DNA of 6,282 bases from Candidatus Poseidoniaceae archaeon (lineage in GTDB: Archaea; Thermoplasmatota; Poseidoniia; Poseidoniales; Poseidoniaceae), in contig JAQXFM010000210.1 of the NCBI GenBank assembly GCA_029250305.1, positions 1-6,282 of the forward strand, read 5' to 3'. The notes under the pieces were generated by a model. It was not told the DNA's origin, made no database searches, and saw nothing but the letters and a program-made list of their open reading frames with translations. How positions within the stretch are numbered: the first letter of the stretch is position 1; every line of letters begins with the position of its first letter. Shown here in pieces: positions 1-6,282 of this stretch. Both the position numbers and the translations under genes were made by a program.

Positions 1-1072
1 CGTTCTTTTGTGCCTCTGTCCCGTCAATTGAAACATCGAAGGTCATTTCTTTCAAAGAAGCAATGATTGCTGCATCGGTTTCCGTTTTCAGCAAATCGAT
101 GGCCATGGTCCGAAGCACATCCTCCCCAAACAAACGCGGCAATAAATCGACACAGGCCTTGCGGACTTGCAAGTCCTTGGAAGTGGTTCCTTTGACGACG
201 AGTTCACGAGCCCGGCCGTGGTCAGTATCAACGGATTGGAGTGCCTTGATACCGCTCAAACGGACCTTTGGATCAATGTCTACCATGGCCCGTTCTGCAA
301 AGACTGTTGCAATCCTCGATTCACGCTTGGCCAAACTTGGCAAGGTGCGTGCTGCAACCCTTCGGACTTCGACATCCTCGTCGTTGAGCGACCACGAAAT
401 CAAATCCCAAACAGAGGAACCACCACGTTGCAATACACGACGAAGCAAGCCTGCTGCCTTTTTGCGGAGCTTTGGATCTTCTTCGAGGAGCAATGTATCA
501 ATGTGGTTCACCACCACTTCTGGCCATGTTTCACACAACGCATTGAGGCCTTTCCAAGCCGCATCGGAGCGTTGACGAGAAGCCGAACGGAGTTCGTTTC
601 CGAGGATTGTTTCCACGGCTGAAGGGAAGACTGGGGCGGTGACGGCAAGGCAACGGCTGGCTGCTACACGCACGCTGGCATCGTCGTCATCAAGCAACAC
701 AGACAACCAATCAAACAATTCGTTTGATTTACGCACTGCAATTTCAGGAAGCACGTTGAGTGCAGCGACACGCACGTCGCCATCATCGTGTTCGAGTGCC
801 AGCATCAATGCTGCGTGAGCGTCATGAATCGAACGCCCGCTGAATCGTCCGAGGGCACGGACACCAGCGGCACGGTCGTGGGTGTGGGTCTCGTCGAGAT
901 AACGAGATTGGACTTGATCGATTTCGCCAAGGGCAAGAGGAAGTACGTCGGCATCGGGTATGCTGACCCAAGGACCCACTTCACTGACAATTTTCTTGTC
1001 GACTTTCTTGCTTCTGCCAACATTGAGCGGGAGACCTGTGCGAGGGTCTCTTGCGATGTATTCCCGTGTCAT
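1..1072 (-). CDS. HEAT-repeat protein, partial (C-terminus beyond left edge)
   Basis: The minus strand is open from an ATG at 1072-1070 to the window edge, giving 357 codons with no stop. After a non-repetitive N-terminus (residues 1-65, beginning MTREYIARDPRTG) the protein is a string of helical repeats of about 33-34 residues. Each has the HEAT-type signature of an acidic turn, then V-R and a small-residue helix: DGDVRVAALNVL (about 97-108), DASVRVAASRCL (131-142), DPKLRKKAAGLL (199-210), DEDVEVRRVAARTL (231-244), DPKVRLSGIKAL (267-278) and KDLQVRKACVDLL (299-311). Weaker units lie near 66-79 and 329-343. There is no signal peptide or membrane segment, so it is probably cytosolic. HEAT solenoids generally act as protein-protein scaffolds; no partner or specific role can be read here. 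The start is supported by a Shine-Dalgarno sequence six bases upstream. The repeat class is secure; the function is unknown. Confidence 0.88.
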   Translation of the reverse strand, partial: MTREYIARDPRTGLPLNVGRSKKVDKKIVSEVGPWVSIPDADVLPLALGEIDQVQSRYLDETHTHDRAAGVRALGRFSGRSIHDAHAALMLALEHDDGDVRVAALNVLPEIAVRKSNELFDWLSVLLDDDDASVRVAASRCLAVTAPVFPSAVETILGNELRSASRQRSDAAWKGLNALCETWPEVVVNHIDTLLLEEDPKLRKKAAGLLRRVLQRGGSSVWDLISWSLNDEDVEVRRVAARTLPSLAKRESRIATVFAERAMVDIDPKVRLSGIKALQSVDTDHGRARELVVKGTTSKDLQVRKACVDLLPRLFGEDVLRTMAIDLLKTETDAAIIASLKEMTFDVSIDGTEAQKN

Positions 1073-1226
1073 AATGGACCCTCCTGTGCGGCGCAGTGGT
1101 TCGTGACCCATGAACCTATGGACGACGCATTTTACTTCGACAACGAGGGAATATGAACAATGTCAGGAAAACGGCTGGGAGACGAGGGCGCGCAATGCTC
1201 TTGAATCGTACCAAGAGTCCAGTGTC
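1073..1226. promoter_or_regulatory. Divergent intergenic region, probable promoters for both flanking genes
   Basis: This 154-bp gap separates the divergently read HEAT-repeat gene and the giant surface-protein gene, so initiation signals for both should be here. The most AT-rich part is about 1127-1160. ATTTTACTT at 1129-1137 (AAGTAAAAT on the minus strand) sits about 60 bp before the HEAT gene start. GAATATGAA at 1149-1157 sits about 75 bp before the surface-protein start. Both are weak matches to an archaeal TATA box, and neither has a convincing purine-rich BRE. The presence of promoters follows from gene orientation; the exact boxes are tentative. Confidence 0.4.
1079..1085 (-). promoter_or_regulatory. 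Shine-Dalgarno sequence of the HEAT-repeat gene
   Basis: On the minus strand AGGAGGG lies six bases upstream of the ATG at 1072. It matches the archaeal anti-Shine-Dalgarno well at a normal spacing and so fixes the start of the HEAT-repeat gene. It also implies a leadered transcript, whereas the two plus-strand genes in this window have no comparable site. Confidence 0.7.
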
Positions 1227-1230
1227 ATGA
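1153..1230 (+). CDS. Possible short upstream ORF, 25 codons, ATGA overlap with the next gene
   Basis: An ATG at 1153 opens 25 codons that begin MNNVRKTAGRRGRAM and end with TGA at 1228-1230. The stop overlaps the ATG at 1227-1229 of the surface-protein gene as ATGA, the classic geometry for translational coupling. The peptide is strongly basic and has no recognisable domain. The only Shine-Dalgarno-like stretch, GAGGGA at 1145-1150, is two bases from the ATG, which is too close to be a good site. The overlap may be chance, since an ORF this short arises easily. I list it because the downstream start has no ribosome binding site of its own. Confidence 0.2.
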   Translation: MNNVRKTAGRRGRAMLLNRTKSPVS

Positions 1231-4200
1231 CCAGTGTCCGAGGGAAGCATCTCGCCTTTGCCCTTTGGGCTGTTCTGGCCATGCTTTCGATGCCATATAT
1301 CGGGGTCAATGAAGTCCCTCAGGAGGCATCTTTGGAAGACCAAACACCATCACTTGAAATCATTCAAGCATCCACCGGCTTCAACGCCAGCGATGGCTAC
1401 ACACCCTCCAATATCACCGTGCACAGCGGTGACGGAACCCCGTTGCTCGATCGACCCGACATTTCACCACAAACGATTCCTCCCCCAGCAATGATGTTTA
1501 GGCGGAGTGGTGTGTGCTTGGAACACAACAGTCAGACCGACGAAGCAATGCTCATTGGTGGTCGATACGATCCAAATCCAAGCCAAAGTGGGGATGAAGA
1601 CTTCACCAACTTCATCGAAATATTCGATGTGGTCAATGAAACATGGTCCCCAAGCACACAAACGATTCCACAGACACAAGCCTACCATGAATGCGTCAAT
1701 GTCCAAGGGAAAATCTACTCCATCGGCGATCACCACCCCTTCACGAGCCCTGGCGTTCGAGCGGATGGAATCGTCCACATCTATGACCCAGCCACAAATA
1801 ATTGGACGAGTGGCACAGAGATGCCAGCGACGTTGGGTGTTGGGCTTGCTGGTATGGATGCGCTTGATGGGTTCATTTACGTCGCAGGTGGCGTCGGTCG
1901 ATGGGATCGAACGGATTTGTCAAACCGAACCTTGCGCTACAATCCTGCAACCGACGTGTGGGATTCAATGGCGAACATGAGCGCACCCCGCCATTCCTTT
2001 GAATTAGTAGCCTTCCACGGTAAACTCTACGCAATCGGTGGCTATGTTCGCCTGTTTGACGCACAACTCAATCAAACCACAGTGGCGCCTGCCAACCATA
2101 CGGAAGTTTACGACCCTGCGACCAACACATGGACCAATGGTTCAGATTTACCATTCAAAATCGCCGCCCACTCCGCAGTGGTTCACAATGATGAGATCGT
2201 CATCGCTGGAGGGATTTACAACGGTGGAAGATATGATGAAATTCGAGGTTACAACCCACTCACCGACACGCATCAATCCAGAGGCGTGCTTCACACTTCC
2301 ATGTATGATTTCGACATGATCAACATCGATGGAACGTTGCTTTACGCCGGTGGCGATGCTTCCTCTTGGCGGTTTAGCACATGGGGGAATGCCTATTCTG
2401 ATGTGTCAGCAACGCACCATAACCCTGCCCAACAACTGGGGACACTGCTTTCTGACTTGTTCGATGTTCGCACCGGAAGCCAAGGAAGCGCCACACCCTT
2501 GTGGCTTGACTTCGCAGGCACCGCACCAACCGACACAGGCCTGAGAATGCAATACCGAACGGGAACCAGTGCGGCGAGCCTCAGCAGCGGCCTTTGGCGT
2601 CCATTGGGTGTGAACCAAAGTTCCGAATTCCTTGAACTTGGAAACCACACATTCACCGATGTAACGCCTGGCGACTCATTCATTCAATACCAAATTGAAT
2701 TCACAACACAGGAACTCAACGAATGGGTCACACCGACCCTCGACAGCATCACCGTTGGCTCGGAGGAAGCGCGGTTTGTAACAGCCCCTCCAGCAAGCCT
2801 CAACCCGAACGCAGCTCTTTCGACAATCCAAACATTCCATTCTGCGTACGGGTCGACAGCATCCTACACACTGCAAGTTCATCCATCAACCTACGATGGA
2901 TTTCCAATCATTGGACTTGATCCTGCCGTGTTAACATACTCGCCTGGGACGACAACATTGGAAATCGACGACCCTGATCAAGTGCTTCGCTCTGTGGATT
3001 TGGCTGCATCTCACAGCACGGGAGATGAAGGCGACACCGTCGATTGGATGTTTGCCATCAATGATGGAATTGCGACGCCTTACTTGGAACTAAGCGTGGC
3101 AACCAACGGCACCGTCGTCACATCCTATACAGCTCCAACCATTACCACGATTGACAAGGAACTCTCAGTGGAAGTGCTGTCGATGACATCCTCATTCAGC
3201 AGTGTTGGGGATGCATCGGTCGAAACGATGGAAACATTCCCTGGCGAGGCGCCGATGACGGCCGTTGTTGACCACGCCTTCAGCAACTCGAATGCACGGT
3301 TGCTGAACGGCTTGATTGAAGCTCGAATCAACGTCGATGTCGAAGCAACACCCGAACTTGGCGGAGGCGTGTACAGCAATCTCGGCGTATGGACGACACT
3401 GACAACCGGTTCCACGACCACGATCGAATTTGCGCTCCCTAACGGCACTTCTGGAGAAGCACGGGTCTGGTTGGAAGCACGGACGACAGATGATTTCGAA
3501 TTGGACGTGTTTGCCTACAACCGCAGCATTATTCTCAACAATGAGGGACCTGTGTTGACAAGCACCTCACCCGCATACGCCTCCTATTCAAACAAAAACG
3601 AGGAACGAGTCGTGACCTTCACTTTCAACGATGTTGGTGGATTTTCGAACGACACGGTCCAAGGCTATCTCTGGATTGAGGCACTTCATGACGGATCACA
3701 AGACGGCATCGCTGATTTGAATGAATACCAGCCCGCTCCGATTGCCTTCACCAACTCCGGAAATGAATGGACCATTACAATGCTCGTCAATGACTCAATG
3801 AACGCTGACCACCAAACCGTTCGAGTGTGGTTGCAAGGGACCGATTACGCAGGGTATGAAATCGAGCATTCAAACGCCGAGAACGGCACCTTGTGGTGGG
3901 AAAGTCGAACCCCTGAAAATGGGCAACTGCTCAGTTTCGATGGCGTGGATTCAACCAGTGAAGTGACCCGCCTCGAACCGACCAAATCCTTTGCATGGGC
4001 AGTTGAAGTCACGGACACCAATCGGCTTACAGATATCACACGCGTGAGCCTTATGCTTGGCAACGACCCAACATTAGGCCTTCGTTACAACACGAACCTT
4101 GGTACATGTGAGGCACTGGATGCTCGCATCCAAGTCTCACCCCAATGCATCGGGACGACAGGCGATACGCTTGCCGTCCAATTTGCGGGCACAGTTGATT

Positions 4201-5840
4201 GGACCTTCGTAACACCTTCAACCAATGATGGCCGAATTGAAATCATCATCGAAGATTATGACGGCACAACCTCGATTCTCTACGAGAATGAATGGACCTA
4301 TGAACCAGAAATGAACGTCACCTTCCAGTCCTTGCTCGACATAGAAGGGGCCGTGCAGGGTGAAATCGTTGAAGGATGGAGCATTGCATCCGGTGAAACG
4401 ATTCAACTCAACGCTTCTGTCTACCATTTGCTGAGTGACACAGGTTACTCTGGGCCTGTTTCGGTTTACTACAACGGGAAACTCCAGAACGATCGCTGGT
4501 CGGGAGGAACATCAGGCATTGTGACTGATGGTCATCTCTCTGTAGAGTTTGAGGCACCACTCGGTGCAGGTTTGTTGTTTGAGATGGAACTCTCCGTTTG
4601 GGACCCCTACGCTGCCCAAGAACTCCTCAAGTTGGAACTACCAACGTTGCGGGTCGATGGAGCAGCACCCTACTTGCTTGATTCGACCCTCGGCGAGGGC
4701 ACATCGAGGTTCCACCTCAGCGAAGTGGAAATCGGGGCCAACATCGAAGAGGCCAATCTCTGGTCGTCCAATCTTTCCATCACATGCCAGGTACGCTCGC
4801 TTGAGAACGAATGGCCTGCTCTCACCTTGAGCAGAGCCTCCTCAACCGTTTATGATGGCAAGACAATGTTCGCCTTCGTCTTCGATTTTAGTGCACTTGG
4901 CGACCCATCTGAACTCTCCACACAAGCCAACATAGCGTGTTGGGCCGAAGGTCAAGACGATGCCGGATTTGTACTCCAAGCATCGACTGGAAATTCAGAA
5001 TTAGATCCGTGGCTGGTTCTCCCGTTGAACAGCGTTGGCCCCGATGTGGCCATTACGGGCGTTGATGTAACAGGCAGCACAGAGGCAGGCGGCACCATGC
5101 GAATTGGTGTCAAACTTGTCAGCCTTGGCGAGGCAATCGATGAACCATTCAATGTCTCCATCTATTCAGAATCAAAAGGTGAGCGAACCCTGGTCGGTCG
5201 AGAAGTCGTTGCAAGCATCGGCATGAACACCGCTACAACGCTCCGCAGTTCAATCACGGTACCAAGCGGTGCTTGGACCCTTCATGTGGAAGCAGATGCC
5301 GAGCAGCGGATGTGGGAAGTCGATGAGACAAATAACGCATGGAACCGTTCCTTTGCGCCACAGACAGACGCCATGAGCACAAGCGTTGTGTTGCTGGGTG
5401 GCGGCTTTGGCGTAGCAGTGCTTGCTGGCGCAGTTGTGCTGTTGCGAAGAAAACAATCTGATGAGCCCTTGGTCGAAGAAGTGCCACAGGAAACCACTAC
5501 CATCCCTGCCGTCAAACCAGCGACGGCGGGATTGACTGGCCCACCACTACGTACATCTGCACCAAAACCAAAACCTGCTGGATTGAAGGGACCACCTCCA
5601 CGTTCCAAGCCAACAACTGAGGCAGCCCCAGCCATCGATGGCGCTGCTGCTTTGGACGCCTTGGTGCCTGCGATCGCAGAAGGAACGCAGGATCACTCGA
5701 TTGGAACGGTGGTCAATGAATGGTCACAATTGCCACCGGGTGGCGACTATGATTACGCTCTCGACCAAACTGTGTACAAGGGCGAAGAATGTGGCACATG
5801 GCGCATGAATGAAGACAAAACATTCACGAGAATTGAATGA
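1227..5840 (+). CDS. Giant surface protein: signal peptide, kelch propeller, beta-sandwich modules, CARDB, TM anchor, cytoplasmic tail
   Basis: A 1537-residue type I membrane protein. Residues 1-27 form a signal peptide (MTSVRGKH, then the hydrophobic LAFALWAVLAMLSM). Residues about 85-395 hold six kelch-like blades with repeated hydrophobic-GG and Y(D/N)PATxxW motifs. Residues about 400-510 form a beta-sandwich-like module ending in a P-T-L-D-S-I-T-V strand. Further Ig-like modules follow, with borders near 774, 898, 1030 and 1144. Residues about 1270-1377 match CARDB (PDVAITGVDV ... WEVDETNNAW). A transmembrane helix spans about 1386-1408, followed by RRK. The 129-residue tail has a Pro/Lys-rich linker and a small terminal motif (1493-1537). 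About 22 N-x-S/T sequons lie before the helix and none after, which fits an outside ectodomain. The start at 1227 was chosen because it opens directly into the signal peptide; the frame is also open upstream to an ATG at 1110. No catalytic residues are visible, so adhesion or ligand binding is inference. Confidence 0.9.
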   Translation: MTSVRGKHLAFALWAVLAMLSMPYIGVNEVPQEASLEDQTPSLEIIQASTGFNASDGYTPSNITVHSGDGTPLLDRPDISPQTIPPPAMMFRRSGVCLEHNSQTDEAMLIGGRYDPNPSQSGDEDFTNFIEIFDVVNETWSPSTQTIPQTQAYHECVNVQGKIYSIGDHHPFTSPGVRADGIVHIYDPATNNWTSGTEMPATLGVGLAGMDALDGFIYVAGGVGRWDRTDLSNRTLRYNPATDVWDSMANMSAPRHSFELVAFHGKLYAIGGYVRLFDAQLNQTTVAPANHTEVYDPATNTWTNGSDLPFKIAAHSAVVHNDEIVIAGGIYNGGRYDEIRGYNPLTDTHQSRGVLHTSMYDFDMINIDGTLLYAGGDASSWRFSTWGNAYSDVSATHHNPAQQLGTLLSDLFDVRTGSQGSATPLWLDFAGTAPTDTGLRMQYRTGTSAASLSSGLWRPLGVNQSSEFLELGNHTFTDVTPGDSFIQYQIEFTTQELNEWVTPTLDSITVGSEEARFVTAPPASLNPNAALSTIQTFHSAYGSTASYTLQVHPSTYDGFPIIGLDPAVLTYSPGTTTLEIDDPDQVLRSVDLAASHSTGDEGDTVDWMFAINDGIATPYLELSVATNGTVVTSYTAPTITTIDKELSVEVLSMTSSFSSVGDASVETMETFPGEAPMTAVVDHAFSNSNARLLNGLIEARINVDVEATPELGGGVYSNLGVWTTLTTGSTTTIEFALPNGTSGEARVWLEARTTDDFELDVFAYNRSIILNNEGPVLTSTSPAYASYSNKNEERVVTFTFNDVGGFSNDTVQGYLWIEALHDGSQDGIADLNEYQPAPIAFTNSGNEWTITMLVNDSMNADHQTVRVWLQGTDYAGYEIEHSNAENGTLWWESRTPENGQLLSFDGVDSTSEVTRLEPTKSFAWAVEVTDTNRLTDITRVSLMLGNDPTLGLRYNTNLGTCEALDARIQVSPQCIGTTGDTLAVQFAGTVDWTFVTPSTNDGRIEIIIEDYDGTTSILYENEWTYEPEMNVTFQSLLDIEGAVQGEIVEGWSIASGETIQLNASVYHLLSDTGYSGPVSVYYNGKLQNDRWSGGTSGIVTDGHLSVEFEAPLGAGLLFEMELSVWDPYAAQELLKLELPTLRVDGAAPYLLDSTLGEGTSRFHLSEVEIGANIEEANLWSSNLSITCQVRSLENEWPALTLSRASSTVYDGKTMFAFVFDFSALGDPSELSTQANIACWAEGQDDAGFVLQASTGNSELDPWLVLPLNSVGPDVAITGVDVTGSTEAGGTMRIGVKLVSLGEAIDEPFNVSIYSESKGERTLVGREVVASIGMNTATTLRSSITVPSGAWTLHVEADAEQRMWEVDETNNAWNRSFAPQTDAMSTSVVLLGGGFGVAVLAGAVVLLRRKQSDEPLVEEVPQETTTIPAVKPATAGLTGPPLRTSAPKPKPAGLKGPPPRSKPTTEAAPAIDGAAALDALVPAIAEGTQDHSIGTVVNEWSQLPPGGDYDYALDQTVYKGEECGTWRMNEDKTFTRIE
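1479..2415 (+). repeat. Six kelch-like repeats (beta-propeller coding region)
   Basis: Six degenerate protein repeats of about 47-65 residues each carry a hydrophobic strand ending in a Gly pair or Gly-Asp: MLIGGR (near residue 108), IYSIGD (163), IYVAGG (217), LYAIGG (267), IVIAGG (324) and LLYAGG (371). Blades 1-4 end in a conserved Trp at residues 140, 193, 245 and 302. In blades 2-4 it is preceded by YDPATNNW, YNPATDVW or YDPATNTW; blade 5 has the degenerate YNPLTDTH. This is the kelch signature, and six blades would close into one propeller. Blade 6 lacks the Y-x-P-A-T-x-x-W strand, so ring closure may involve sequence from elsewhere in the chain. Confidence 0.82.
5040..5357 (+). other. 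CARDB domain coding region
   Basis: Residues about 1272-1377 of the surface protein fit the CARDB (cell adhesion related domain in bacteria and archaea) pattern. An opening P-D-V-A-I strand is followed by a G-G-x-M-R-I-G-V-K-L-V-S-L-G strand, N-V-S-I-Y-S, a W-T-L-H-V-E-A-D-A strand and the characteristic closing V-D-E-T-N-N. CARDB domains are beta-sandwiches found in secreted or surface proteins. Here the domain sits next to the membrane helix and probably acts as a stalk or spacer. Confidence 0.8.
5526..5603 (+). repeat. Two-copy proline-rich repeat in the cytoplasmic tail
   Basis: Codons from 5526 encode AGLTGPPLR and codons from 5577 encode AGLKGPPPR, 17 residues (51 bp) apart, joined by TSAPKPKP. 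The pair makes a flexible, basic, Pro-rich linker between the transmembrane helix and the terminal motif. The copies differ at several third codon positions, so the duplication is old or convergent. Such linkers often carry protein-interaction sites, but none is established here. Confidence 0.65.
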
Positions 5841-5852
5841 AAGCATTTCATG

Positions 5853-5875
5853 GCTTACCTTCTTGAACGGTAAGC
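5853..5875. repeat. Perfect 7-bp inverted repeat in the spacer between two plus-strand genes
   Basis: GCTTACC (5853-5859) and GGTAAGC (5869-5875) are exact inverse complements around a 9-base loop. They lie in the 48-bp spacer between the surface-protein stop and the start of the DUF2240-like gene. No T-run follows on either strand, so it does not look like an intrinsic terminator. It could be an RNA hairpin in a joint transcript or a dimeric protein site. A chance origin is possible at this length. Confidence 0.4.
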
Positions 5876-5888
5876 GCTTCATCGCAAC

Positions 5889-6282
5889 ATGGCCAAGGAA
5901 GACATCGAGGATGTTGTCCGAGTGCTGGCCATTTGTTTCCGTGAAGGGCAAGCCCTCGATGCGCTCGAACTCGAACGAATCATGTCCTTTGACATGGAAT
6001 GGATTTCACCCGACGAGGCAGAAACCGCAGTTCAGGCCTTGATCAAAGCTGGATGGTTATCCGGGCCAGAGGATGCATTGGAAGCAACTGTGTCCTTGGA
6101 TTCCATCACATCACCGCTCGGCTGGCACCCACGCCCAGCAAGGTTGCTCAACCCGATTAATGTCGATCATGTGGACGCAACATCAACTGAAGAAACACCA
6201 ACAGAAGTCCGAACCGCACCCCTTCCATCCACGCCACGGACCCCAACGCCATCCAGCGTGGCGAGTCCACAAAACATCGATG
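5889..6282 (+). CDS. DUF2240-like archaeal protein, partial (C-terminus beyond right edge)
   Basis: An ATG at 5889 opens 131 codons that run off the window. An in-frame TAA at 5871-5873 lies just upstream with no start codon between, so this is the earliest possible start. Residues 1-60 (starting MAKEDIEDVVRVLAICFREG) contain ...SFDMEWISPDEAETAVQALI..., followed by K-A-G-W-L. From memory this matches the winged-helix N-terminal region of archaeal DUF2240 proteins, in which a hydrophobic helix leads into a 'DRDWFSPDQA ... GLL' segment. Residues 80-93 (GWHPRPARLLNP) follow, then a Thr/Pro-rich low-complexity linker from about residue 98 to the edge. Family members are uncharacterised; nucleic-acid binding is inferred from the fold only. 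There is no Shine-Dalgarno sequence before the start. With only 48 bp after the surface-protein stop, it may be co-transcribed, or have its own leaderless start. Confidence 0.7.
   Translation, partial: MAKEDIEDVVRVLAICFREGQALDALELERIMSFDMEWISPDEAETAVQALIKAGWLSGPEDALEATVSLDSITSPLGWHPRPARLLNPINVDHVDATSTEETPTEVRTAPLPSTPRTPTPSSVASPQNID

Noticed and set aside
805..1023. 72-codon minus-strand ORF starting MLAEARKSTRK
   Set aside because: It is an out-of-frame shadow inside the N-terminal part of the HEAT-repeat gene; the main frame is much longer and coherent.
1100..1114. Small imperfect hairpin TTCGTG / CATGAA
   Set aside because: The 6-bp stem needs a G-T wobble and has a 3-base loop; it is not distinguishable from chance in a 154-bp spacer.
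63..1156. Plus-strand ORFs at 63-575, 167-622 and 788-1156
   Set aside because: All lie antisense to the continuous HEAT-repeat reading frame. Their translations are low-complexity or composition-odd with no recognisable domain, and the minus-strand frame has clear repeats and a good ribosome binding site.
5853..5875. Intrinsic transcription terminator
   Set aside because: The stem is short and no T-tract follows on either strand, so neither bacterial-type nor archaeal oligo-T termination is supported.
5809..6042. 77-codon plus-strand ORF spanning the gene junction
   Set aside because: It overlaps the end of the surface-protein gene and the start of the DUF2240-like gene in a different frame, and its translation shows no family features.
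1..6282. tRNA or rRNA genes, insertion sequences, CRISPR arrays, phage or defence genes
   Set aside because: Nearly all of the window is explained by three protein genes. No cloverleaf-like segment, regularly spaced repeat, terminal inverted repeat or transposase/nuclease motif was seen on either strand.

Overview
The window looks like a chromosomal segment from a planktonic archaeon, most likely Marine Group II Euryarchaeota (Poseidoniales) or a close relative. Three protein-level signs point that way: a very large secreted and membrane-anchored protein built of kelch and beta-sandwich modules with a CARDB domain; a short cytoplasmic C-terminus of the W-x-x-LPPGGDYDY ... GTWRMNEDKTFTRIE type, which I recall as recurrent in that group; and a neighbour that reads like the archaeal DUF2240 family. 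The taxonomic call is inference from these features, not from a marker gene.

Layout: (1) Positions 1-1072, minus strand, hold the N-terminal 357 codons of a cytosolic HEAT-repeat protein that runs off the left edge. Its reading frame is fully open and it starts just behind a good Shine-Dalgarno sequence. (2) Positions 1073-1226 are a 154-bp divergent intergenic region that must hold control signals for both flanking genes. It also contains a possible 25-codon basic upstream ORF whose stop overlaps the next start (ATGA). (3) Positions 1227-5840, plus strand, encode a 1537-residue surface protein: signal peptide, six kelch-like blades, several beta-sandwich modules, a CARDB domain, one transmembrane helix and a 129-residue cytoplasmic tail. 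(4) Positions 5841-5888 are a 48-bp spacer with a perfect 7-bp inverted repeat. (5) Positions 5889-6282, plus strand, are the start of a DUF2240-like winged-helix protein that runs off the right edge in a Pro/Thr-rich linker.

No functional pathway links the three genes clearly. The surface protein is plausibly an adhesion, ligand-binding or cell-envelope protein, with its tail available for interactions inside the cell. The HEAT protein is a likely protein-protein scaffold, and the DUF2240-like protein a possible nucleic-acid binder. The two plus-strand genes are close enough to be co-transcribed.

I saw no RNA genes, mobile elements, CRISPR arrays, defence genes or signs of recent transfer. 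The most distinctive material is the architecture of the giant protein, especially its short conserved-looking tail.
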